Part shown: piece after piece, positions 26,293 to 34,807 of the stretch
How the letters are laid out: every line of letters starts with the position of its first letter
How positions within the stretch are numbered: position 1 is the first letter of the stretch
NCBI RefSeq assembly: GCF_003863355.1
Contig: NZ_QQWG01000021.1
Coordinates: forward strand, 16,843-80,842
Origin: Ancylomarina euxina
GTDB lineage: Bacteria; Bacteroidota; Bacteroidia; Bacteroidales; Marinifilaceae
Length of the DNA: 64,000 nucleotides
Direction of reading: 5' to 3'
Translations under genes and position numbers: made by a program
Notes under the pieces: generated by a model
Seen by the model: only the letters and a program-made list of their open reading frames with translations
The model's database searches: none
Told to the model about the DNA's origin: nothing

Positions 26293-27153
26293 CTATTGAG
26301 CTAATATAATTATCGCAACAAATGCCAAAGCGATTCCAAAGTAGTTAAGCTTGCTAATTTTTTCTTTATAGATGAAAAGTCCAAATATAAGAGATAAGGC
26401 AACAATACCAATGTTTACCATGCTAAAAACAACAGAGCTTTTAAATCCTGAACTGTTTAGGGCCGCAATTAAATAATATAAAGACCCAAAGTTAGCGATA
26501 CCTAAAATACTGCCTCCAATTAAGGTGTTGATAGAAACTAATTGTTTAAGCGATCTTTTTTGAATATACAAGCTGATAAAGCCTGCTACAGCTGCAATAG
26601 CAAAAAGAACCAGCGAGAATAACTCTGATCCGCCATTGGTTAAGAAAGTTTCTTGCGAGTATTTGACCAAGGTATCAACAAGTCCTGCTCCAAGAAAGAG
26701 TGAAATAGGTAGCCAAATATGTTTGATTTTACGAGTTTTATCAGATGGTTTATACACAGCTAGTATAATTGATGATATAGCAAGTACAAAGCCTAAAAAC
26801 ATCATCAGGTTTACCGATTCTTTAAAATACAAGATCGAAAATAAGAGAGGTATAATAAAAGACATTTTACTGGCTAAACTCGTTATCGTAATTCCTGCTT
26901 TTTGAGATGATTTACCAATAATAAAGAATACAACAATAAATAATAAACCAATCAGTAAGGCAAGACCTATCCAACTTTGTTCTGAAAGTTTTTGCAATGA
27001 AGTGGATTTATCAGATAGGAGATAACTCATAAGGCCAGCAATAATATAATTGATGACTATGGCAGGAAGAATTTCAATCTTGAATTTTTCAAAACTTTTG
27101 AAACAAATAAAGATTCCTGTTGAGGCTAGTATGGCAAATAGGATGAGTAACAT
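26293..27153 (-). CDS. EamA/DMT-superfamily permease
   Basis: A 286-aa inner-membrane protein with about ten hydrophobic helices in two repeats, typical of the drug/metabolite transporter superfamily (for example LLILFAILASTGIFICF at the start and YFGIALAFVAIIILAQ at the end). Substrate and direction unknown. Gene order (after dnaA, before yigZ) gives no functional clue. Confidence 0.8.
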   Translation of the reverse strand: MLLILFAILASTGIFICFKSFEKFKIEILPAIVINYIIAGLMSYLLSDKSTSLQKLSEQSWIGLALLIGLLFIVVFFIIGKSSQKAGITITSLASKMSFIIPLLFSILYFKESVNLMMFLGFVLAISSIILAVYKPSDKTRKIKHIWLPISLFLGAGLVDTLVKYSQETFLTNGGSELFSLVLFAIAAVAGFISLYIQKRSLKQLVSINTLIGGSILGIANFGSLYYLIAALNSSGFKSSVVFSMVNIGIVALSLIFGLFIYKEKISKLNYFGIALAFVAIIILAQ

Positions 27154-27185
27154 TTTCGTATTTAGTTGGTTAGTGTTTCAAAAAA

Positions 27186-27215
27186 AAGGAGCTGCTCTTT
27201 TTAGAACAGCTCCTT
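27186..27215 (-). terminator. dnaA terminator
   Basis: AAGGAGCTG-TCT/AGA-CAGCTCCTT stem (9+3 bp, one mismatch). The A-run at 27181-27187 becomes a U-tract on the minus strand. Confidence 0.8.
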
Positions 27216-27248
27216 GTTATGTTGAAAAAATGGAAGGCCTGTTGGCAA

Positions 27249-28679
27249 TTACATTTTTAATTTTTTATTTATTTCGTCAATTTGAGTTTTAAAAGCTCTA
27301 TCGGTATCTATTAGATTGTTAACTGTTTTACATGCATGTAGTACCGTAGCGTGGTCTTTCTTGCCAATTTGTGAACCAATAGTTGATAAAGATGCCTTGG
27401 TCATTGATTTTGAAAAATACATGGCGATTTGACGAGCTTGCACAATTTCACGCTTTCTAGTTTTGGCTTGAAGTAAATCAATTGCCATATTGAAATGGTC
27501 ACAAACTATCTTTTGAATATAGTCTATTGAAATTTCACGTTTGGTATTTTTTACCAATTTATCGATGATTTCGATGGCCAATTCTAGATTTAATTCTTTT
27601 TTGTTCAGAGTTGACTGAGCTAATAATGAAATAAGAGCTCCTTCAAGTTCACGAACATTATTAATAACATGTGTTGCAATATATTCAATCACATCATTTT
27701 CTAGAATAATACCATCTTTATATGCTTTTTGTTGCAAAATACGAACTCTGGTTTCATAATCTGGATTTTGCAAATCAGCTGACAATCCCCATTTAAAACG
27801 AGAAAGTAAGCGATTCTCCATACCTTTCAATTCAATTGGTGCCTTATCAGAAGTCAAAATTAATTGCTTCCCCGATTGGTGCAGGTGATTGAAAATATGG
27901 AAAAATGTATTTTGTGTTTTTTCCTTACCCGCTAATTCCTGGATATCGTCAATAATCAAGATGTCGATCATTTGGTAAAAATGAAGGAAATCGTTTTTGT
28001 TATTATTTCGAATAGCTTCAGTAAACTGAGTTTGGAATTTTTGTGAACTAACGTATAAAACAGTCTTTTCAGGATGAAGCTCTTTTGCTTTTAATCCGAT
28101 TGATTGAGCCAAGTGAGTTTTTCCTAATCCAGAATCTCCATATAATACAAGAGGGTTGAATGCTGTTCCTCCAGGATTTTCTGAAACGGCCCAGCCAGCA
28201 GAGCGAGCCAAACGGTTACAGTCACCTTCAATAAAATTAGAAAAAGTATAATCAGGATTTAGCTGAGAATCGATTTGTAACTTTTTAATACCAGGTATAA
28301 CAAATGGGTTTTTTATACTTGGTTCCTCTTGAGAAAAAGGATTCTTAACTGGGCGGTTTTTGGTGTTAGCAGGATTGTTTCCTGGAACGATTACAGATAA
28401 AGGTTTCACATTGGCCATGTGATTATTCTCCATAACCACGTTGTACTCTAATTTTGCATTAGAACCCAATTCTTTTCTTAAAGTCTTTCTAAGAAGATCA
28501 ATATATTTCTCTTCCAGGTACTCATAGAAGAAATGGCTAGGTACCTGTAAAGTAAGAATTTCGTTCTCCAACTTTAATGGTACGATAGGTTGAAACCATG
28601 TACTGTAGCTAATTGGCGAAACATTATCCTTAATTACGGTTAAGCAATTTTCCCAGATTTGGAAGTGATTATTGTTCAT
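27249..28679 (-). CDS. dnaA: Chromosomal replication initiator DnaA
   Basis: AAA+ ATPase that binds DnaA boxes and opens oriC. 476 aa. Domain I (about 1-80) starts FQIWENCLTVIKDNVSPISYSTWF. A low-complexity linker is followed by the AAA+ core with Walker A GDSGLGKTH (181-189), Walker B ILIIDDIQ and the sensor region LTSDKAPIEL. The domain IV signature KKDHATVLHACKTV contacts DNA. dnaN is not adjacent, and I see no convincing cluster of DnaA boxes nearby, so the origin need not be here. Confidence 0.98.
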   Translation of the reverse strand: MNNNHFQIWENCLTVIKDNVSPISYSTWFQPIVPLKLENEILTLQVPSHFFYEYLEEKYIDLLRKTLRKELGSNAKLEYNVVMENNHMANVKPLSVIVPGNNPANTKNRPVKNPFSQEEPSIKNPFVIPGIKKLQIDSQLNPDYTFSNFIEGDCNRLARSAGWAVSENPGGTAFNPLVLYGDSGLGKTHLAQSIGLKAKELHPEKTVLYVSSQKFQTQFTEAIRNNNKNDFLHFYQMIDILIIDDIQELAGKEKTQNTFFHIFNHLHQSGKQLILTSDKAPIELKGMENRLLSRFKWGLSADLQNPDYETRVRILQQKAYKDGIILENDVIEYIATHVINNVRELEGALISLLAQSTLNKKELNLELAIEIIDKLVKNTKREISIDYIQKIVCDHFNMAIDLLQAKTRKREIVQARQIAMYFSKSMTKASLSTIGSQIGKKDHATVLHACKTVNNLIDTDRAFKTQIDEINKKLKM

Positions 28680-29138
28680 TTCTTGTTCAGAATTTTAAGT
28701 CGTTTTAATGGTTAGTTTTTATTGGGTCATGCAAATTTGGATAAAAAAAATCTGTAAAAAAAATGAATTTAAACTTGACTTTTAAAAAAGATGATTTAAG
28801 CCTTGAAACATCAGCTGTTAGAGAATGAAAAAAAATAAATAAAAGTTAATTGTCAGTGTGTCAACATATTGTGTTTATGTGTAGTCTTAAGTGTCTGGTT
28901 AGTAGAGTTTTTTATAATTCCAAGTTTAATTAATTTAAATAAGAAAGTCTTTATTTGGCAGTTAGCATAATTTAGTATTTTCAATATGTAATATTGTGTG
29001 TAAATCATTTGATTTTTGTAATAATTCTCACAGTTGTGAATGATCATAATTTGTCGAGTGAAGAGGTGAAATTTTATTGATAATCATAGTTTTTGTTAGA
29101 TATTGAGAATAAAACGATTAGCTCTTCGAAAACGAAGA
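28680..29138. other. AT-rich intergenic region between dnaA and the SPFH gene
   Basis: About 460 bp with no supported gene. Only near-matches to the DnaA box are present (TGTGTAAAT near 28994 and TGTGAATGA near 29035, each 8 of 9). A minus-strand 64-codon frame at 28853-29047 looks random. I call nothing firm here. Confidence 0.5.
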
Positions 29139-29170
29139 CTTGTGCAAGTGGAATATATTTTATAGTTTTG
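29139..29170 (+). promoter_or_regulatory. Promoter of the SPFH-RHH operon
   Basis: CTTG (29139-29142), 20-nt spacer, TAGTTTTG (29163-29170). One mismatch in the -33 box against the phylum consensus. Start about 29177, 24 nt before the ATG. Confidence 0.55.
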
Positions 29171-29200
29171 ATATCAAAATAATATCAAAAACATATAATT

Positions 29201-30055
29201 ATGACACAGGAAAGAAGTTTTGTACCAATATCAGGCTATTTTGGCGTTTTTTTAGTTCTGATTTTAATTTTAGCTGGGGTTTTTGGACTTGCAGTTATTC
29301 ATCATCCAGCTTTTATTATTGCACTTTTGGTAGGTGTGTTTATGCTGCCAGGATTTGTAGTTGTGAATCCAAACCAGTCGGTTGTTTTAATTTTATTTGG
29401 AGAATATAAAGGAACCGTAAAGGCTAATGGTTTTTTTTGGGTTAATCCATTTTTCTCAAAGAGAAAAGTATCTTTACGAGCAAGAAATCTTGATAGTGAC
29501 CCAATTAAAGTTAATGATAAGATTGGTAACCCAATTATGATCGGTGTTGTTTTGGTTTGGCGTGTGAATGATACATTTAAAGCGACTTTTGATGTTAATG
29601 ATTATTCAAATTTTGTAGCAATTCAGTCTGAGGCTGCTATTAGAGGAATGGCAGGTTCGTATCCATACGATAATTTTGAGGATGAACAGGCTGAGATAAC
29701 TTTGCGTTCTGGTGGGAATGAGGTGAGTGAATTGCTTGAAAGAGAACTTGCAGAAAGATTGGAGATCGCAGGAATTGAAGTTATGGAAGCGAGAATCAAC
29801 TATTTAGCTTATGCTTCAGAAATTGCAGGCGCAATGTTGCGTCGTCAACAAGCAACTGCGGTTGTTGCTGCAAGATTCAAAATAGTTGAAGGTGCCGTAA
29901 GTATGGTTGAAATGGCCCTTGAACAACTAAAAGAAAAAGATGTAATTGAACTTGATGAAGAAAAGAAAGCTACAATGGTGAGTAGTTTAATGGTTGTTCT
30001 TTGTTCAGACAAGGATGTAACTCCCGTCATAAATACGGGTAGTTTATATCAATAG
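29201..30055 (+). CDS. SPFH/Band 7-domain membrane protein
   Basis: 284 aa with two close N-terminal membrane segments (about 9-30 and 33-55), then the SPFH/PHB domain (GFVVVNPNQSVVLILFGEYKGTVKANGFFWVNPFF...). A helical C-terminus with AGAMLRRQQATAVVAARFKIVEGA follows. Stomatin/flotillin-like scaffolds form membrane microdomains or modulate proteases; which applies is not visible. Ten nt separate it from a ribbon-helix-helix gene, a pairing I recognise as recurrent for this subtype. Confidence 0.88.
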   Translation: MTQERSFVPISGYFGVFLVLILILAGVFGLAVIHHPAFIIALLVGVFMLPGFVVVNPNQSVVLILFGEYKGTVKANGFFWVNPFFSKRKVSLRARNLDSDPIKVNDKIGNPIMIGVVLVWRVNDTFKATFDVNDYSNFVAIQSEAAIRGMAGSYPYDNFEDEQAEITLRSGGNEVSELLERELAERLEIAGIEVMEARINYLAYASEIAGAMLRRQQATAVVAARFKIVEGAVSMVEMALEQLKEKDVIELDEEKKATMVSSLMVVLCSDKDVTPVINTGSLYQ

Positions 30056-30065
30056 TATATAAAAT

Positions 30066-30257
30066 ATGACAAAAAAGAAATCCTTTGTTTTGCGATTAAA
30101 TCCCGAAATTTATAAGAAATTAGAGAAGTGGGCTGCTGATGAATTTCGGAGTGCTAATGGGCAAATTGAATGGATTATTGATAAAGCCCTTAAAGAGTCT
30201 GGGCGAATAAAAAAAGATGCTCCAGATTCAGAAAAAATCAATGAGCCTGAAGATTAA
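30066..30257 (+). CDS. Arc-like ribbon-helix-helix protein
   Basis: 63 aa. The N-terminal beta strand KKKSFVLRLNPEIYKKLEKWA and helices (SANGQIEWIIDKALKES) match the Arc/MetJ fold, where the strand inserts into the DNA major groove as a dimer. An acidic tail (about 50-63) follows. Possible autorepressor of the SPFH operon (inference); no toxin gene is present, so it is not an obvious antitoxin. Confidence 0.8.
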   Translation: MTKKKSFVLRLNPEIYKKLEKWAADEFRSANGQIEWIIDKALKESGRIKKDAPDSEKINEPED

Positions 30258-30265
30258 GAGAATCT

Positions 30266-30300
30266 AAAGAGGTTATTGCAAGTCAATAGCCTCTTTTTTA
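30266..30300 (+). terminator. SPFH-RHH operon terminator
   Basis: About 12-bp stem AAAGAGGTTATTG/CAATAGCCTCTTT (one G-U) followed by seven T. Confidence 0.85.
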
Positions 30301-30353
30301 ATGATTAGCTATATTCTAATTAAGAATTGACTTCATTCAATGAGAATGATCAT

Positions 30354-30387
30354 TTTGTTTTTTTTTTATAAATATTGCATAGCTTTG
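30354..30387 (+). promoter_or_regulatory. Promoter of the B12 riboswitch operon
   Basis: TTTG (30354-30357), 22-nt spacer, TAGCTTTG (30380-30387); the predicted start near 30394 coincides with the 5' edge of the riboswitch. A 10-bp palindrome AATGATCATT (30346-30355) overlaps the -33 box. Confidence 0.7.
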
Positions 30388-30390
30388 CAG

Positions 30391-30580
30391 TTAATTAGGT
30401 TTCCTAAAAAGGAATTAAAAGGGAATCCGGTTTAATGCCGGAGCTGTTCCCGCAGCTGTATGTCCTATTCGTTAAGTCGAATTGTATGTTCAAACGATAG
30501 AGCCACTATTTACTTCTCATGAATTTGAGGGAAATGGGAAGGCGTTTGAATGGATAAGCCAGAAGACCTGCCTTAAGATA
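30391..30580 (+). ncRNA. Cobalamin (B12) riboswitch
   Basis: All conserved blocks are present in order: GGGAATCCGGTTTAATGCCGG (the GGGAA-CCGGT-AAT-CCGG module), AGCTGTTCCCGCAGCTGTATG, the AGCCACT element, GGGAAGGCG and the B12 box GCCAGAAGACCTGCC (30558-30572). It sits between a good promoter and an ABC importer operon, so cobalamin binding should reduce expression of the importer. Confidence 0.95.
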
Positions 30581-30668
30581 TTTATATTCGTAACTTCGGG
30601 AGTTGAGTAACGAGATTATGGCTGTTTGCTTATATCTTCTTTTCTACTTCCCATTCTAATTTTATGCA

Positions 30669-31850
30669 ATGGGTATTCGCCAATTATTGATCCTAAGCAC
30701 TATGCTTAGTTTATTCTTAATCCTATCTTGTGGGAAATCTGCAAACAAGAAAACTGTTTCTAAATCGGAATCACTTAAAGAGATAGTTGACTCGTCTTTT
30801 TATTTTAGATCAAATATTAAGCATGCAAAAGGTTTTACAATCGAAATTCGTGAAGGATATAAAGAGATTTCTGTTCTTGATCCATGGAATAAAGGGCAAG
30901 TTTTTCAGAAGTACTATCTTGTCCCTCGAGGAAAAGAGAAAAGCAGCAGTATACCAACCGATGGTCAGATTATTGAAGTGCCAGTTAGAAGCATTGCTGC
31001 TCTGTCGAGTACTCAAATTGGGATATTGAATTTTTTGGGTGTTCTGGATAAAGTCGTTGCCGTTTCTTTGCCTGATAGAGTTTATAATGGAAAACTCTCG
31101 AAAAGAGTTGAAAGCGGTAAAGTAATCGGAGTTGGGCATGGAGCAACTTTAGATTTTGAAAGAATTCTTGATTTATCTCCTGAACTTGTGATGGTTGCAG
31201 GATTTATGAAGATATCCAATGATGAAACGAAATTGATAAATGCAGGTCTGCCAGTTGCTTTTAATATTGAATGGATGGAGAGTAGTCCACTTGCACGTGC
31301 TGAGTGGGCTAAGTTTATCGCAGTTTTTTTTAATATGGAGCAAAGAGCTGACGATTTATTTTCTGAACTGGAAAACCGATATTCTAGTATTAAATCAAAA
31401 ATTAAAGAAGTTGAAGATAAGCCAGATGTTATTTCTGGTTATCATTATAAAGGGGTTTGGTATATGCCAGGTGGACAAAGTTATTTAGCTCAATTGTTAC
31501 GTGATGCTAAGGGTGAATATTGTTGGTTTTCTGACTCAACACAAGGGAGTATTCCGCTAAGTTTCGAAGTTGTTCTTGAGAAACAGTCTGGAGCCAAAAT
31601 ATGGTTTGGTCCAGCACACTGTCAAAGCCTTAAGGAAATGAAAGATTTAGATGAAAGATATACCTTGTTTCAAGCCTATAAAGATGGACAAGTCTATTCT
31701 GTAACTAAGCGAACAAATGAAAATGGAGCTAATGATTATTATGAATCGGGAGTGATATGTCCGGATTTATTGCTGAAGGATGTGGCTAAAGTTTTACATC
31801 CAGAGTTGTTTCTAGATCATGATCTGTTTTTTTATCAGAAATTAGACTAA
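30669..31850 (+). CDS. btuF: Cobalamin/iron-chelate ABC importer, substrate-binding lipoprotein
   Basis: 393 aa. Lipoprotein signal MGIRQLLILSTMLSLFLILSC with lipidated Cys near 21. The two-lobed BtuF/FepB-type (cluster A) fold is indicated by VPVRSIAALSSTQIGILNFLG, KVIGVGHGATLDFERILDLSPELVMVAGF and the long linking helix. The B12 riboswitch upstream points to cobalamin or a cobinamide rather than siderophore iron. 30 nt upstream of the permease gene. A TonB-dependent BtuB is not in this operon. Confidence 0.85.
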   Translation: MGIRQLLILSTMLSLFLILSCGKSANKKTVSKSESLKEIVDSSFYFRSNIKHAKGFTIEIREGYKEISVLDPWNKGQVFQKYYLVPRGKEKSSSIPTDGQIIEVPVRSIAALSSTQIGILNFLGVLDKVVAVSLPDRVYNGKLSKRVESGKVIGVGHGATLDFERILDLSPELVMVAGFMKISNDETKLINAGLPVAFNIEWMESSPLARAEWAKFIAVFFNMEQRADDLFSELENRYSSIKSKIKEVEDKPDVISGYHYKGVWYMPGGQSYLAQLLRDAKGEYCWFSDSTQGSIPLSFEVVLEKQSGAKIWFGPAHCQSLKEMKDLDERYTLFQAYKDGQVYSVTKRTNENGANDYYESGVICPDLLLKDVAKVLHPELFLDHDLFFYQKLD

Positions 31851-31892
31851 GAGATTGTGAATTTTTACCGAAAAAAATAATTGAATTTAGAA

Positions 31893-32933
31893 ATGCAGAA
31901 TAAAACAAAAATTATACTCTTTGTAGGTCTTTTTATCTTGATAGCCCTATTTCTAATAGTTGATCTTGTCCTGGGGAGTGTCAGTATTCCTTCCGAAAAA
32001 ATTATGTCAATTTTGATGGGGGAGGATGTTAAAACATCTTGGAATTATATCATACTGAATTTTAGATTACCTAAGGCTATAACTGCTATTTTGGTTGGAG
32101 CTGGTTTGTCTGTCTCTGGATTGATGATGCAAACTCTATTTCGGAACCCATTAGCAGGTCCATACGTCTTAGGGATTAGTTCTGGTGCTAGTTTGGGGGT
32201 CGCATTAATGGTTATGGCATCTGTATTGCTACCCGGTGTTTTTGGAGTTATTTATAGTTTTCTTGGTAGTTGGGCTCTTGTAGTATCTGCTATTGCTGGT
32301 GCTTCAATTATATTTGTGATTATAGGAATGGCTTCAATCCGTATTTCTGATAGTGTTTCTCTCTTGATTATTGGAATCATGTTTGGAAGTATAACAGGTG
32401 CTGTAGTGAATATTCTGCAATATTTTAGTGATCCAGAACAACTGCAAAGTTTTATAGTATGGACTTTTGGGAGTCTTAGTGGTGTTACTTGGAACGAGAT
32501 GAACTTAATGGCTCCTGTTGTCGTTATAGGGTTGTTGATGTCTTTTGTGTTGATAAAACCGCTGGATGCATTATTATTAGGTGAAAATTATGCTCGAGGT
32601 GTTGGTATATCTGTAAACAGAACTCGAATTTGGGTTATTATTAGTACAGCTCTTGTAGCAGGTACTTTAACGGCATTTACAGGCCCTATTGCCTTTATTG
32701 GAGTAGCTGTTCCACATATGGCTCGAGCAATCTTTGGGACTGCTAGTCATAAGGTTTTATTGCCTGCTGTTGTTCTTATAGGTGCAGCTCTAATGTTGAT
32801 TTGTGATATTCTGTCACAAGTTCCAGGAAATCAAACAACATTGCCGATAAATTCAGTAACTGCTATATTTGGCGGCCCTGTTGTAATCTGGGTAATAATT
32901 AGAAGTAGAAGTGTTAAGGCTTCTTTTTCATGA
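31893..32933 (+). CDS. btuC: BtuC/FecCD-family ABC permease
   Basis: 346 aa from the ATG at 31893 (MQNKTKIILF); a TTG at 31881 would add four residues. About ten membrane helices. Family blocks: RLPKAITAILVGAGLSVSGLMMQTLFRNPLAGPYVLGISSGAS near the start, LGENYARGVGISVNRTR (the ATPase contact loop) and TGPIAFIGVAVPHMAR. Forms the channel with the ATPase encoded next; regulated by the riboswitch. Confidence 0.9.
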   Translation: MQNKTKIILFVGLFILIALFLIVDLVLGSVSIPSEKIMSILMGEDVKTSWNYIILNFRLPKAITAILVGAGLSVSGLMMQTLFRNPLAGPYVLGISSGASLGVALMVMASVLLPGVFGVIYSFLGSWALVVSAIAGASIIFVIIGMASIRISDSVSLLIIGIMFGSITGAVVNILQYFSDPEQLQSFIVWTFGSLSGVTWNEMNLMAPVVVIGLLMSFVLIKPLDALLLGENYARGVGISVNRTRIWVIISTALVAGTLTAFTGPIAFIGVAVPHMARAIFGTASHKVLLPAVVLIGAALMLICDILSQVPGNQTTLPINSVTAIFGGPVVIWVIIRSRSVKASFS

Positions 32934-32989
32934 AAATAACCTATACAAAGCCTAAGATTTAAATTATTACTAAGAAACAAATATTGATT

Positions 32990-34009
32990 GTGAGTCAAAA
33001 TTATTTTAAAGATATATTAGAAACAGATGGCTTGTCGATAGGATATAAGCAAAGGAGGGGTGAGGATTTATGTCTTTTATCTGATCTTAATTTAACGGTT
33101 CGAAGAGGTGAGTTGGTTTGTTTGTTAGGCCCTAATGGTTCAGGGAAATCTACCTTGATGCGAACAATAGCAGGATTACAAGCTCCATTAAAAGGACGAA
33201 CTCTAGTTGAGGGAGTCCCAATTCGTGAACGTAATTTTGGTGAAATTGCACGTTTACTTAGTATCGTTTTGACTGAAAGATTGCAGGTCGGTAATCTTTC
33301 AGTTTATCACATTGTTTCTCTTGGGAGACATCCTTATACGTCGTGGATGGGAAGATTATCGGATAAGGATGAATCAATGATTAAGTGGGCACTTGAGCAA
33401 GTCGGTTTATGGAAGTATGCAAATAAGTTTATTAATCAACTGAGCGATGGTGAGCGACAGCGAGTGATGATTGCAAAAGCATTGGCTCAGGATACGCCTT
33501 TGATCATGCTAGATGAGCCAACAGCCCATTTGGATTTACCCAATCGAGTTGAGATTATGCGATTGCTTAGGAATTTAGCTAAAGAGACCGATAAAGCTAT
33601 TCTTCTTTCAACTCATGAGCTTGATTTGGCATTGCAAGCTGCTGATATTATTTGGTTAATGTCTAAAAACAATGATTTGAAAATTGGTGCTCCTGAAGAT
33701 TTAGTTCTCTCTGGTAGTATTGAAGATACATTTAAGAATAAATCATTCAGTTTTGATAGAAAAACTGGGAATTTTATCATGAATTATCAGAAAAAGCAGA
33801 AAATACAATTAGTAGGTAATGATGTGATGGGATTTTGGACACAAAGAGCACTTTCCCGTGAAGGTTATCAAGTTACTCGAGAGAAAACAGATTATTGCTC
33901 TATACATTTGATTGAGGATAGAATGGAGTGGGAGATTCATAGTAATGGAGAGGTGACCAATTGTAAGAGTATACAAGATCTACTACTTGGCTTAAATACA
34001 TATTTGTAA
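32990..34009 (+). CDS. btuD: BtuD/FecE-family ABC ATPase with C-terminal extension
   Basis: Starts at GTG 32990 (or TTG 32984, two residues longer); no ATG is available before the first conserved strand. Walker A GPNGSGKST, signature LSDGERQRV (Asp for the second Gly), Walker B LIMLDEPTAHLDL and H-loop STHELDLAL are intact. The nucleotide-binding domain ends near residue 260, but the protein continues about 80 residues (QKIQLVGNDVMGFWTQRAL...), an extension absent from E. coli BtuD; role unknown. Last gene of the operon. Confidence 0.88.
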   Translation: MSQNYFKDILETDGLSIGYKQRRGEDLCLLSDLNLTVRRGELVCLLGPNGSGKSTLMRTIAGLQAPLKGRTLVEGVPIRERNFGEIARLLSIVLTERLQVGNLSVYHIVSLGRHPYTSWMGRLSDKDESMIKWALEQVGLWKYANKFINQLSDGERQRVMIAKALAQDTPLIMLDEPTAHLDLPNRVEIMRLLRNLAKETDKAILLSTHELDLALQAADIIWLMSKNNDLKIGAPEDLVLSGSIEDTFKNKSFSFDRKTGNFIMNYQKKQKIQLVGNDVMGFWTQRALSREGYQVTREKTDYCSIHLIEDRMEWEIHSNGEVTNCKSIQDLLLGLNTYL

Positions 34010-34323
34010 GGATTAAAAATAAGCTGTTCGTGTAAGCTTCATACTACTCAGGTTCCCTGAGTAAAGATTAAGTTTAATATCTAGGTGATTACTAAGGGAG
34101 TATATAGATGTTTATTCTCGCTCGTGCTTGATAATCAGTGTTCAAGGCTGTTTTGAGAGGTTGTGATACAAACCATTTTTTGTTGAAGAAATTTAACTCA
34201 GGCAGAGTTTTTTGAAAAATATATACGTTTTATTACTCTACAATGCTGTGTATATAGGGGGTGTGTATATTATTATGTTGACACTTTAAAATCATAAAAA
34301 AATGAAATTTTTATGCTCTGAAA
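34010..34323. other. Intergenic region between B12 operon and HU gene
   Basis: About 310 bp without a gene. A short hairpin TACTCAGG/CCTGAGTA (34042-34060 region) may end the B12 operon but lacks a U-run. The rest is AT-rich with no recognisable feature. Confidence 0.4.
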
Positions 34324-34354
34324 TTTGCAAAGCTTAATAAAACCGTTATATTTG
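34324..34354 (+). promoter_or_regulatory. HU gene promoter (textbook Bacteroidota promoter)
   Basis: TTTG (34324-34327), 19-nt spacer, TATATTTG (34347-34354): a perfect consensus match, as expected for an abundant protein. Start about 34361, 46-nt leader. Confidence 0.8.
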
Positions 34355-34406
34355 TGTGTGATTCAGATAAAAAAACATTTTTATTAACCCAAAAAACTTA
34401 TAAATT

Positions 34407-34679
34407 ATGAACAAGGCTCAATTAATTGAAGCAATGGCTAACAAAGCCGGTTTAACTAAGGCTGATGCAAAAAAAGCTCTTGATGCTTTTATCGAAACTA
34501 CTTCTGAAGCTCTTAAAGGTGAAGATAGAGTCGCTCTTATCGGATTTGGTTCATTCTCTGTTTCAACTCGTGAAGCTAGAACTGGAAGAAACCCTCAAAC
34601 TGGTAAGCCAATTGATATTCCAGCTAAAAAAGTTATTAAATTCAAAGCAGGTTCTGAGCTTGTTGATGTAATTCAATAA
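34407..34679 (+). CDS. HU-family nucleoid DNA-binding protein
   Basis: 90 aa, exactly the HU/IHF size. MNKAQLIEAMANKAGLTKADAKKAL begins the helical dimer body. GFGSFSVSTREARTGRNPQTGKPI is the DNA-binding arm with the intercalating RNPQTG tip. Bends and compacts DNA as a dimer. Single-gene unit with a strong promoter and terminator. Confidence 0.97.
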   Translation: MNKAQLIEAMANKAGLTKADAKKALDAFIETTSEALKGEDRVALIGFGSFSVSTREARTGRNPQTGKPIDIPAKKVIKFKAGSELVDVIQ

Positions 34680-34698
34680 TTTAAGAATAAGAAATTTT

Positions 34699-34729
34699 AA
34701 GGAGGTTATCTTTTAACCTCCTTTTTTTA
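34699..34729 (+). terminator. HU gene terminator
   Basis: Perfect 10-bp stem AAGGAGGTTA/TAACCTCCTT, 5-nt loop, seven or more T. Confidence 0.9.
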
Positions 34730-34762
34730 TATCATTTTGGTTAGAGAATAACCTGAATTTAG

Positions 34763-34798
34763 AATAGCGGTAGTTTCGATTATCGCTATTTTTAATTT
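34763..34798 (+). terminator. Terminator-like hairpin just before trmH
   Basis: AATAGCG/CGCTATT stem (7 bp plus three weaker inner pairs), followed by TTTTTAATTTT. It is either a second HU terminator or a structure in the trmH leader; it ends about 10 nt before the trmH ATG. Confidence 0.4.
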
Positions 34799-34807
34799 TA
34801 AGCAGAT

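Noticed and set aside
28853..29047. 64-aa minus-strand ORF upstream of dnaA
   Set aside because: Composition follows the AT-rich DNA (Ile, Asn, Lys, Tyr) and there is no recognisable motif or promoter.
28680..29200. oriC next to dnaA
   Set aside because: Only isolated 8-of-9 DnaA-box matches, no cluster, and no dnaN nearby. A cumulative GC-skew plot of the whole chromosome would settle it.
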